From Streptomyces sp. Tue 6430 (GTDB lineage: Bacteria > Actinomycetota > Actinomycetes > Streptomycetales > Streptomycetaceae), in NCBI GenBank assembly GCA_021568835.1, contig JAKGSH010000010.1, positions 1,054,001-1,118,000 on the forward strand: a DNA stretch of 64,000 nt, given 5' to 3'. The notes under the pieces were generated by a model. It did no database searches. It was not told where the DNA came from and saw only the letters and a program-made list of their open reading frames with translations. Every line of letters starts with the position of its first letter. The stretch's first letter is position 1. A program made the position numbers and the translations under genes. Of the stretch, positions 1-7,802 are shown one piece after another.

Positions 1-1
1 C

Positions 2-769
2 GAGGCCGGTGTCACCGAGAGCGCGCGTGCCAATCGCGGCTGGTGGGACCGCAACGCGGACGAGTACCAGATCGAGCACGGCACGTTCCTCGGCGACGAC
101 CGCTTCGTGTGGGGTCCCGAGGGCCTCGACGAGGTGGAGGCCGAGCTGCTCGGCCCGCCGGAGGACCTGAAGGGGAAGGCGGTCCTGGAGATCGGCGCCG
201 GCGCGGCCCAGTGTGCGCGCTGGCTGGCCGCCCAGGGGGCCCGTCCGGTCGCCCTGGACGTCTCCCACCGCCAGCTCCAGCACGCACTGCGGATCGGCGC
301 GGCGTTCCCGCTGGTGTGCGCCGACGCGGCCGTCCTGCCGTTCGCGGACGGCTCCTTCGACCTGGCCTGTTCCGCGTACGGGGCGCTGCCCTTCGTCGCC
401 GACCCGGTGCTGGTCCTGAAGGAGGTGCGCCGGGTGCTGCGGCCGGGCGGGCGCTTCGTCTTCTCGGTGACCCATCCGATCCGCTGGGCCTTCCCCGACG
501 AGCCGGGCCCCGAGGGCCTGTCCGTGGCGTCGTCGTACTTCGACCGCACGCCCTACGTCGAGCAGGACGACGAGGGCCGGGCGGTGTACGTCGAGCACCA
601 CCGCACGATCGGCGACCGGGTCCGCGACGTCGTGGCGGGGGGCTTCCGGCTGGTGGACCTGGTCGAGCCGGAGTGGCCGGTCTGGAACACGGCGGAGTGG
701 GGTGGCTGGTCCCCGCTGCGCGGCGGTCTGATCCCGGGCACGGCGATCTTCGTCTGCGAGCGGGACTAG
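2..769 (+). CDS. Class I SAM-dependent methyltransferase (5' end outside window)
   Basis: The frame is already open at base 2, and residues before the first internal ATG at 107 read like a conserved N-terminus (WWDRNADEYQIEHG), so the true start lies upstream. 255 residues are visible. A Rossmann methyltransferase core is clear: motif I around residue 60 (VLEIGAGAAQ), then an acidic strand end (ALDVSHRQL) and a post-I motif (FADGSFDLACS). This is the UbiE/methyltransferase-11 type and acts on a small molecule in the cytosol; the substrate cannot be told. Stop TAG at 767-769. Family assignment is firm, specific function unknown. Confidence 0.9.
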   Translation, partial: EAGVTESARANRGWWDRNADEYQIEHGTFLGDDRFVWGPEGLDEVEAELLGPPEDLKGKAVLEIGAGAAQCARWLAAQGARPVALDVSHRQLQHALRIGAAFPLVCADAAVLPFADGSFDLACSAYGALPFVADPVLVLKEVRRVLRPGGRFVFSVTHPIRWAFPDEPGPEGLSVASSYFDRTPYVEQDDEGRAVYVEHHRTIGDRVRDVVAGGFRLVDLVEPEWPVWNTAEWGGWSPLRGGLIPGTAIFVCERD

Positions 770-793
770 CCCCTCGCCGTCGTACCCGCCCCG

Positions 794-931
794 TACACGC
801 GTGCGTGCGGGGCGCTTCGGCGAGCGAGCCGGAGGCCCGGTCCCGCGTGGAGGCCCGCACGCGCGTGCGGGGCGTTTCGGAGAACCTGGCCGTCCGCCCG
901 GTCGACGGCACGGCCCGCACGCGCGTGCGGG
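794..931. repeat. Three palindromic repeats spaced exactly 60 bp
   Basis: Positions 854-871 and 914-931 hold the same 18-bp perfect palindrome CCCGCACGCGCGTGCGGG, each followed by GGCGTTTC. A degenerate copy sits at 794-811. The three copies start exactly 60 bp apart. They fill the gap between the methyltransferase stop and the hrpB start. They could be transcription-termination hairpins or protein-binding sites; the sequence does not decide. Confidence 0.75.
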
Positions 932-961
932 GCGTTTCACCGGGCGTACGACACTGGGGGC

Positions 962-3612
962 GTGATCCGTGACGACGCCCTGGACGCGCTGCCCGTGCGG
1001 GCCGCCCTGCCCGCCCTGCACGACGCCCTGGCCGGGCCGGGGACCGCCGTGCTGGCGGCACCGCCCGGCACCGGGAAGACGACGCTGGTGCCGCTCGCGC
1101 TGGCCGGGCTGGTGGGCGAGGGACCGGTCCGGCGGGTGGTGGTGGCGGAGCCGCGGCGGATCGCGGCGCGCGCGGCGGCCCGGCGGATGGCGTGGCTGCT
1201 CGGTGAGCGGACCGGCGGGAGCGTCGGGTTCACCGTGCGCGGCGAGCGCGTCGTCGGGCGGCACACGCGCGTGGAGGTCGTCACCACCGGGGTGCTGCTC
1301 CAGCGTCTCCAGCGCGACCAGGAGCTGACCGGGGTCGACGTGGTGGTGCTGGACGAGTGCCACGAGCGGCACCTGGACGCGGACACGGCGGCCGCCTTCC
1401 TGTGGGACGTGCGCGAGACGCTCCGTCCCGAGCTGGGGCTGGTGGCCGCGTCGGCGACGACCGACACGGAGGGCTGGTCCCGGCTGCTGGGGGGCGCGCC
1501 GGTGGTCGAGGCCCACGGCTCGTCGTACGGCGTCGAGGTGGTGTGGGCGCCTCCGGCCCGGCCGGTGCGGCCGCCGCACGGCATGTCGGTGGACCCCGTG
1601 CTGCTCGCGCACGTGGCGTCGGTGGTGCGGCGGGCGCTGGCGGAGCGTCCGGGGACATCCTGTGCTTCCTGCCCGGGGTCGGCGAGATCGCACGGGTCGC
1701 GGGACGGCTCGCGGACCTGGAGGGGTGGACGTGCTCCAGGTGCACGGGCGGGCGTCCGCGGCGGTGCAGGACGCGGTGCTGGCTCCCGGGGAGCGTCGCC
1801 GGGTCGTGCTGGCCACGTCCGTCGCCGAGTCGTCGCTGACGGTGCCGGGCGTGCGGGTGGTGGTGGACTCGGGCCTGGCGCGCGAGCCGCGGGTGGACCA
1901 CGCGCGCGGGCTGAGCGCGCTGGCGACGGTGCGGGCGTCCGTCGCGGCGGGACGGCAGCGGGCCGGGCGGGCCGGGCGCGAGGCGCCGGGCGTCGTGTAC
2001 CGCTGCTGGACGGAGGCGGAGAACGCCCGCCTGCCGCGCTTCCCGGCGCCGGAGATCAAGGTGGCCGATCTGACGGCGTTCGCGCTCCAGGCGGCCTGCT
2101 GGGGTGATCCCGGGGCGTCGGGGCTCGCCCTGCTGGATCCGCCGCCGGGTGGGGCGATGGCGGCGGCGGGCCGGCTGCTGCGGGCGGTCGGGGCGGTGGA
2201 CGCGGCGGGCCGGGCCACGGAGCGCGGGGTACGGCTGGCGCGGGCGGGGCTGCACCCGCGGCTGGGGCGGGCGCTGCTCGACGGGGCCGCGCTGGTGGGG
2301 GCGGAGCAGGCCGCGGAGGTGGTCGCCCTGCTGAGCGAGGAGGCTCCGCGGGAGTACGGCGACGATCTCGCGGGTGCGCTGCGCGCGGCCCGGCGCGGGG
2401 TGACGCGTACGCGGGGCGCTGGCGGACGGAGGTACGGCGGCTACGGGCCGTGGCGACGGAGTTCGCCGGCCCGGCGGAGGGGTGCACGGCGACGGGGCCG
2501 ACCGGTCCGGGAGGAGGGTCGGCGGCGGCGCGGCCGACCGGCTCGGCGGGAAGGGCCGTGGTGCCGGAGTCCTCCGTCGGCCCGGTGGAAGGGCCCGTGG
2601 CGCCGGCGGGCGCCGCCGGGGGCCGTCGGTGCCGGCCGGCGAGGACGGCCGCGTCGGTGTCGTGGCCGCGCTCGCCTTCCCCGAGCGGGTCGCCAGGGCG
2701 GACGGCGGCTCGTACCTGATGGTGTCCGGGACGCGGGCCGAGGTCCGCGACGGGTCGGGGCTGCGCGGGGCGCCGTGGCTCGCGGTCGCCGTCGCCGACC
2801 GGCCCGTCGGCAAGGGGCACGCGCGGGTGCAGCTCGCGGCGGTCGTCGACGAGGAGGTCGCCCGGTTCGCGGCGGGCGCCCTGCTCGACGTGCGCGAGGA
2901 GGTCCACTGGGCGGAGGGGGACGTCGTGGCCCGGCGGGTCGAGCGGCTCGGGGCCGTGGAGTTGGCGGCGCGGCCGCTGCGGGAGGCCGCCGCGGGGCTC
3001 GTGCGGGAGGCGCTGCTCGAAGGGCTGCGGCAGGAGGGGTGGGGGCTGTTGCGGTGGTCGGCGGAGGCGCGGGGGTTGCGGCAGCGCCTGGCGTTCCTCG
3101 GGGCGCGTCTCGGGGAGCCGTGGCCGGACGTCTCCGACACGGCGCTGCACGCGCGCGTGGACGAGTGGCTGGAGCCCGAGTTGAGCCGGGCCCGGCGCCG
3201 GGGCGACCTGGCGCGGATCGATGCCGGGGCGGCGCTCGCCCGGCTGCTGCCCTGGGCGTCCGGGGAGGCGGCGCGGCTGGACGAGCTGGCGCCGGAGCGG
3301 ATCACGGTGCCGAGCGGGTCGGGGATCCGGATCGACTACGCCGACCCCGGACAGCCGGTGCTGGCGGTGAAGCTCCAGGAGATGTTCGGGCTCCAGGAGA
3401 CACCGCGCGTGGCGGGGGTGCCGCTGCTGGTGCACCTGCTCTCCCCCGCCGGGCGGCCCGCGGCCGTGACCGCGGACCTCGCCTCCTTCTGGAAGGACGG
3501 CTACCGGGGCGTGCGGGCGGAGCTGCGGGGCCGGTACCCCAAGCATCCGTGGCCGGAGGACCCGGCCGATGCCCAGCCCACCCGGCACACCAACGCACGG
3601 CTCAGGCGGTGA
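962..3612 (+). CDS. hrpB: ATP-dependent RNA helicase HrpB (interrupted by four apparent frameshifts)
   Basis: A DEAH/RHA-family superfamily-2 helicase. Walker A (APPGTGKTT) lies near residue 34, the DECH box (LDECHERHLDAD) near 130, and the SAT motif (ASATTD) follows. The HrpB C-terminal region ends around LASFWKDGYRGVRAELRGRY, typical of the family. The frame changes at four G-runs: 1651-1654, 1722-1725, 2397-2400 and 2618-2622. Adding one G at each restores an 884-aa protein, a normal HrpB length, with continuous family sequence. I therefore think the breaks are sequencing undercalls. Start GTG 962 has a weak purine stretch just upstream. The biological role of HrpB is poorly known. Confidence 0.85.
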
Positions 3613-3780
3613 CCGGTTCGGCGTCGGCCGCGAGGGCCGGGTCGGCGGGGCGTCGGCCGCGAGGGCCGGGTCGGCGGGGCGCCGGCCGCGAGGGCCGGGT
3701 CGGCGGGGCGCCGGCCGCGGGCCTCCGGGGACGGCGGCAGGGCGAGCAGCGGGACGCCGAGGGCGAGGAGGCCCCCGGGC
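3602..3780 (-). pseudogene. Possible 3' end of a small membrane protein with a decapeptide-repeat tail
   Basis: Read on the minus strand, a hydrophobic stretch (GLLALGVPLLALPPSPEARG) runs into copies of PADPALAAGA-like decapeptides and ends EPVTA-stop at 3602. The frame holds only if one base is added to a G-run in each 29-bp repeat, the same error seen in neighbouring genes. No convincing start or upstream coding sequence is visible, so this is either a short unrecognised gene or chance coding in a G-rich repeat. Low confidence. Confidence 0.25.
3621..3722. repeat. 29-bp tandem repeat, three full copies and a partial
   Basis: Copies start at 3621, 3650, 3679 and 3708; the unit begins GCGTCGGCCGCGAGGGCCGG. 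Copies differ by one base. Each unit contains GCGGGG, so a true 30-bp unit (ten codons) is possible if one G has been lost from each copy. Confidence 0.8.
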
Positions 3781-3875
3781 GGGGCGGCATCGGCGGGACC
3801 GCGGGTGCGCCGGTGGCGGGTTCGCCCCGGAGCCCGCGGACGGTGGTGCGCCGGCGGGTAGCGCCGGGCGCACCC

Positions 3876-3896
3876 GAGCTGACGGTTCGTCAGTTC
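3876..3896. promoter_or_regulatory. Operator-like palindrome
   Basis: CTGACG-GTT-CGTCAG is a perfect 6-bp dyad with a 3-bp spacer; with flanks the symmetry is eight of nine pairs over 21 bp. The size and shape resemble TetR-family operators. No regulator gene lies next to it in this window, so the partner is unknown. Confidence 0.4.
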
Positions 3897-3945
3897 GGAT
3901 GTCGTGGCGACGAGCGGGCGGGACGAGCACAGGTCGTGCGCCACT

Positions 3946-3980
3946 GACGGCGCCCCGCTCGCGTGGAGCGGGGCGCCGTC
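3946..3980. terminator. Hairpin terminator of the lytic transglycosylase gene
   Basis: A perfect 15-bp stem (3946-3960 with 3966-3980) closes a 5-nt loop. It lies 20 bp beyond the minus-strand stop at 4000. There is no T-tract, as is usual for Streptomyces terminators. Confidence 0.8.
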
Positions 3981-3999
3981 GGTGGTGCGGGGCGGGTCC

Positions 4000-5790
4000 T
4001 CAGCCGGTCGTCGTCGACCCGGAGGGGCTCGGGGAGGTGCTCTCGGAGGGGGTGCCCGAGGGGGTGTCCGACGGGGTCGGCGTGGACGACGGTGCAGGCG
4101 TGACGGTCAGTTCGACCGTGAGGGTGGCGCCGCCCTCGGTGGTGACGCGCAGCAGGTAGGTGCCGGCGGTGTCGTCCGCGTACAGCTTCGGGAGCGTCAG
4201 CAGGCCGTTCGCGTCCGTGCGGAGGTCGGTCAGGGTGCGGACGGGGTTGCCGGCGGCGTCCTTGAAGTAGGGGCCCTTGTCGTTCGCGGTCGGGTCGTCG
4301 GCCGCCTTCACGAGGGTGGCGGTGGCCGCGACCCTGTCCGCCACGGCGCCCTTGTAGGTGGCCTTCACCTCGACCCGGTCGGCGAACTCGCCGCCCGCGA
4401 CGCAGGTCAGGGCGGTCGAGCCGGTGCGGGCCAGGGCGTCGGCGGCCCGCGCGGTGACCGTGGCCGAGTAGCTCGCGGCGGCGACCGTACGGCCCACGAC
4501 GGTGGCGCGGACCGTGAAGGTGCCGGTGTTCTCCCCCGCCTCGAGGGCGGGCGCGGTGGCGATGCCCCGGCTGTCGGTGATGACCGTGGCGACGCGCTCG
4601 CCACCCGTGAAGGCGGCGTCGGTGTCGCCGGTGATCGTGAAGCGGACCCGGACCTTGGCGACGGCCGTGCCGGCCTCGGTCTCGGCGCGGGTGCCGATCC
4701 GGGCGCCGAACGCGTCGCCCGCCATGGCGGTGAGCCGCGGCGTGCCCGCGTCCTCCAGGTGGTGCACCGTGTCGGTCGGTGTCGTGCCGGGGGGCGTGGT
4801 GGCCGGGGGCGTGGTGGCCGGCGGGGGGGTCGTCGGGGGCGTGGTGGCCGGGGGCGTGGCGGGGGGCGTGGCGGGCGGGGTCGTCCCGGGCGGCGTGGGC
4901 TTCGGGGACGGGGACGGCCAGGTGGTCGTGCCGCCGCCGTTCCCGTCGCTGCGGTTGTCCGGCAGGGTGCCGGCGCCGTCCGGGACCTCGTGCGTGCCCT
5001 TGCGGTAGTACTCCAGCCACGACACGACGGTGTTGTAGTAGTCCGTCGAGTTGTTGTAGCTCAGGATCGCGCTGCGCAGGCCGGCGTCGGTGGACATGTC
5101 CCAGCTGTAGCGGCACAGGTAATGACCGGCTGCGAGCGCGGCGTCGTAGACGTTGTTGGGGTCCTTGCGGCCGTCGCCGTTGCCGTCGCGGCCGGCCCAC
5201 GCCCAGGTGGAGGGGATGAACTGCATCGGGCCGACGGCGCGGTCGTGCGTGGTGTCGCCGTCGAAGGCGCCGTTGTCGGTGTCGTTGATGTCGGCGAAGC
5301 CGTTGCCGTCGAGGACCGGGCCGAGGATCGCCGAGAGGGTGGTGCCGTCGACGCCGACGTTGCCGCCGCGGGCGTGGCCGGACTCCACCTTGCCGATGGC
5401 GGCGAGGAGTTCCCAGGGCATGTTGCAGCCGGGCCGGGACTCGGCGAGGGCCGAGGCGGCCTTCTTGTAGGCGTCCAGGACGGTCGCGGGGATGCCGGCC
5501 TCCGTCCCGCCGGTGCCGGCCGGGGTGGCGCCGGTGCTCGGGCCGGGCGCCGGGGCGGGGCTCTTCAGCGGCGGCAGGTCCGTGTAGTACGGAGAGTTGC
5601 CGGTGGCGCTCTCACCGGTGCCGGCGGTGGAGCCGCCGTCGGCGGACGGGGTGTTCGCGGCGGCCCGTCCGCCCGCGTCACCGGCCGTGACGTCGGGCGC
5701 CTGGGAGGCGGCCAGAGCCGCGACCGCCAACGCGGCCACGGTGGTGTTGACCGCACCCTTGCGCAGCCTGCTGCCGAAATGCGCCGACAT
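4000..5790 (-). CDS. Secreted lytic murein transglycosylase, SLT domain with Pro/Thr linker and Ig-like C-terminus
   Basis: 596 aa from ATG 5790, which has GGGAGGGG nine bases upstream. An N-terminal hydrophobic segment (residues about 14-30, VAALAVAALAASQAP) acts as a signal peptide. The SLT catalytic domain spans roughly 90-260 and carries the catalytic Glu in KVESGHA, GPMQFIPSTW, and a C-terminal YLCRYSW. A Pro/Thr-rich linker (PPATTPPTTPP type) follows, then about 220 residues of beta-rich Ig-like sequence and a Ser/Thr/Pro tail. The enzyme would cleave peptidoglycan outside the membrane; the tail probably spans or binds the wall. I saw no ydaO (c-di-AMP) riboswitch motifs in the leader. 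Confidence 0.88.
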   Translation of the reverse strand: MSAHFGSRLRKGAVNTTVAALAVAALAASQAPDVTAGDAGGRAAANTPSADGGSTAGTGESATGNSPYYTDLPPLKSPAPAPGPSTGATPAGTGGTEAGIPATVLDAYKKAASALAESRPGCNMPWELLAAIGKVESGHARGGNVGVDGTTLSAILGPVLDGNGFADINDTDNGAFDGDTTHDRAVGPMQFIPSTWAWAGRDGNGDGRKDPNNVYDAALAAGHYLCRYSWDMSTDAGLRSAILSYNNSTDYYNTVVSWLEYYRKGTHEVPDGAGTLPDNRSDGNGGGTTTWPSPSPKPTPPGTTPPATPPATPPATTPPTTPPPATTPPATTPPGTTPTDTVHHLEDAGTPRLTAMAGDAFGARIGTRAETEAGTAVAKVRVRFTITGDTDAAFTGGERVATVITDSRGIATAPALEAGENTGTFTVRATVVGRTVAAASYSATVTARAADALARTGSTALTCVAGGEFADRVEVKATYKGAVADRVAATATLVKAADDPTANDKGPYFKDAAGNPVRTLTDLRTDANGLLTLPKLYADDTAGTYLLRVTTEGGATLTVELTVTPAPSSTPTPSDTPSGTPSESTSPSPSGSTTTG

Positions 5791-6127
5791 GAAGTGAACC
5801 CCTCCCGTGGACACTCGAGCGCCCGTCTTCGTCCGTCTCGCCCGTCCCGTGGGACGCCTTGCCCCGCTCGCCCCTCGGGGACGGCCCACCGGCCGCGAAA
5901 GTCGCGGCCGCGGGCGGTTTGCGCTGATCTGTTCGGTTGTCCGACCGCCATTCGTACGGCGGCGGCCCAGGCGACCCTACGACAACTTCTTTGCGACCGG
6001 CACCCGTTCGCACCCGGTGTTCACCGCCCTTCCACGTACCGCGGGGCGCGGGAGGCGTCCCGCATACTGGTCGGGTCGCCGACGTCCGGGCCGGTGGGTC
6101 CGTCAACACCCTTGCCGGGGAGCCTCA
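5791..6127. promoter_or_regulatory. Divergent leader region with a strong hairpin
   Basis: This 337-bp gap separates divergent genes. A 9-bp stem with a 3-nt loop lies at 5890-5910 (CGGCCGCGA/TCGCGGCCG). It would fall in the 5' leader of the minus-strand transglycosylase. A minus-strand TAGGGT around 5965-5975 could be a -10 element but lacks a clear -35. No riboswitch was recognised and no gene seen. Confidence 0.35.
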
Positions 6128-6964
6128 TTGCCGTTCACGCTGAGTCACGCGGCGGCCGTGCTGCCCGCCGTGCGCGCCGACGGCACCGGTCGCGGGCACC
6201 TGGCGCCCGCCGTCCTCGTCGCGGGGTCGTTCGCTCCCGACATGACCTACTACGCGGCCAGTGTCCTGTCCGGGGCGATGGAGTTCGGCGACGTCACGCA
6301 CTCCTTCCCCGGCGTCCTCACCGTCGACGTGCTGCTGGCGTGGGCGCTGGTGGGGTTGTGGCTGCTGGTGCGCGAGCCGCTCGTGGCGCTGCTGCCACGG
6401 GCGCGGCAGGGCCGTGCCGCGGTCCTGACGCGCTGCGGAGTGCCGCGCGCGCGTGTCCGGCCGCCGACGGTGGGGTGGTGGTACGCGTCCGCGGTCCTCG
6501 GCGCGCTGACGCACGTCGTCTGGGACGCCTTCACCCACCTCGACCGGTGGGGCACGCGGGTCCTCCCGGTCCTCGGCGAGACGGTGGCGGGCTCGCCGTT
6601 GTACTGGTACCTCCAGTACGGCGGTTCGGCCGTCGCGGCGGTCGTGATCGCCGGGTTCGTCCTGCGCGCGCTGCGCCGGACCCCGGCGGGCGAGCCGCTC
6701 GGGGTGCCGGTGCTGTCGGCGCGCGACCGCTGGTGGGCGGCGGCCGTGATCGGCGGCTGCGCCCTGACCGCGGCGGCCCGCCGGGCGCTCGGCTGGTGGG
6801 ACGGGCGGGGTCCCGGCAGCAAGCCCTACGAGCTGATCCCGACCCTGTGCTTCGGAGCGGGGGCGGGGCTGCTGCTGGGGGTCGTGCTGTACGCCGTGGG
6901 GGTGCGGTCGCGGCGCGGAACGGTGCGGCCCGCGCGGCAGAGGGACGAGGTGGGCGTCGGGTGA
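6128..6964 (+). CDS. DUF4184 family integral membrane protein
   Basis: 278 aa. It begins with the family signature (PFTLSHAAAVLP) straight after a TTG start at 6128, which has GGGGAG a few bases upstream; no ATG or GTG gives a better start. Conserved polar motifs are GSFAPDMTYY, DVTHSF and LTHVVWDAFTH. Several hydrophobic segments are visible (around 55-75, 120-145, 170-190, 220-240 and 255-275). The His/Asp motifs resemble those of membrane-bound metal-dependent hydrolases (YdjM-like), but the reaction is unknown. Ends close to a convergent small gene. Confidence 0.82.
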   Translation: MPFTLSHAAAVLPAVRADGTGRGHLAPAVLVAGSFAPDMTYYAASVLSGAMEFGDVTHSFPGVLTVDVLLAWALVGLWLLVREPLVALLPRARQGRAAVLTRCGVPRARVRPPTVGWWYASAVLGALTHVVWDAFTHLDRWGTRVLPVLGETVAGSPLYWYLQYGGSAVAAVVIAGFVLRALRRTPAGEPLGVPVLSARDRWWAAAVIGGCALTAAARRALGWWDGRGPGSKPYELIPTLCFGAGAGLLLGVVLYAVGVRSRRGTVRPARQRDEVGVG

Positions 6965-6991
6965 ACGGCGGGGAACACCCGCCGGCCCGGA

Positions 6992-7371
6992 TCAGCGGCC
7001 GCCGGAACGGCCCGCGCCGGGTGCCGCACCCACGACGAAGACCGTGATGCGGCGCCCCGCGCGCGGCCTGGGAGTCGGCGCAGGGCGGCGAGGCCGAGGG
7101 CCAGGTAGCCGCGGGCCGTCTCGGTCTTGAGGCGCCAGGCGGCGTCCGGGCGGGCGAGCGGGGCGAGGACCCGGCGCCGGAGGCTCACGGCCGTCTCGCG
7201 CGGCACCCGGAGAGGGGCCCCGGGGACGCGGGGCGTCGCGGCGCCGGGCGCGAGGGCGGGAAGCGGCCGCCCCGAGGGGGTCGCGTCGGGGCCGGCTCGC
7301 CTCTTGCCGGCGGGGGACGTGACGTGAACGCGTGCGGAGGCCTTCCGGCGGTGAAGCATGCGTATACCCAT
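6992..7371 (-). CDS. Small Arg-rich conserved hypothetical protein (one apparent frameshift)
   Basis: From ATG 7371 (MGIRMLHRRKASARVHV) the frame is open to a G-run at 7070-7072. There the C-terminus (RITVFVVGAAPG, stop at 6992) continues in another frame. One added base gives 126 aa. The protein is basic with a hydrophobic C-terminal strand. I know similar short Streptomyces proteins only as hypotheticals. An in-frame ATG at 7359 is a possible later start. Function unknown. Confidence 0.5.
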
Positions 7372-7752
7372 GGCCGCATCCTGGCGGCCCCCCGCCCGCA
7401 AGGGCCCCTTCTCGGGGGCCACGCGGGTGAGGGCCCCGCGGGAACGCGGGTCCTTCGGGCCGCAGGGTGCCGGGAGTGAGGAGCGGAGGGGAACTGCGGG
7501 CGACCGGCTGGCCGGCGACGAACGGGAAGGGTTCGGGAGCCGCGCGGGTCCACGGGACCGGCGCGGGCGGACGGACCGGCCGACGTGGGTGGGCAGGGGG
7601 ACGGGCGCGGGCGGACGGGCCGACGTGAGCAGGCCGACGTGGGTGGGCCGGCGGGGGGCCGGCGCGGGAGACCGGGAGGCGAGCGGTCGGCGCGCGCGAG
7701 GGCGTCGTGCGGGAACGGGGCGGGTGCGAAGGCCCGGGAGCGAGTGGGACGA
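7372..7752. other. Gene-free G-rich spacer with direct repeats
   Basis: No reading frame here shows family sequence. The region is purine-rich low-complexity DNA. It contains two identical 17-bp copies of GGCCGACGTGGGTGGGC at 7578-7594 and 7632-7648, plus related fragments between and around them. Confidence 0.5.
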
Positions 7753-7788
7753 GGAAGGGACCCCACCGCCGCGGATGGGGTCCCTTCC
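7753..7788. terminator. Terminator downstream of polA
   Basis: A perfect 13-bp stem (7753-7765 with 7776-7788; arm GGAAGGGACCCCA) with a 10-nt loop lies 14 bp past the polA stop on the minus strand. Confidence 0.85.
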
Positions 7789-7802
7789 CGTCGGTGCCGG
7801 GG

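Noticed and set aside
962..3612. hrpB and 16 other genes as genuine pseudogenes
   Set aside because: All breaks are single missing bases at G/C runs and affect essential genes equally. Family sequence resumes exactly after each break, which fits assembly error better than decay.
5791..5990. Possible ydaO (c-di-AMP) riboswitch before the lytic transglycosylase
   Set aside because: Such riboswitches often precede wall hydrolases in Streptomyces, but the leader lacks the conserved GGGGTGAATC-like and GCTAAC-like segments. Only a simple hairpin was found.
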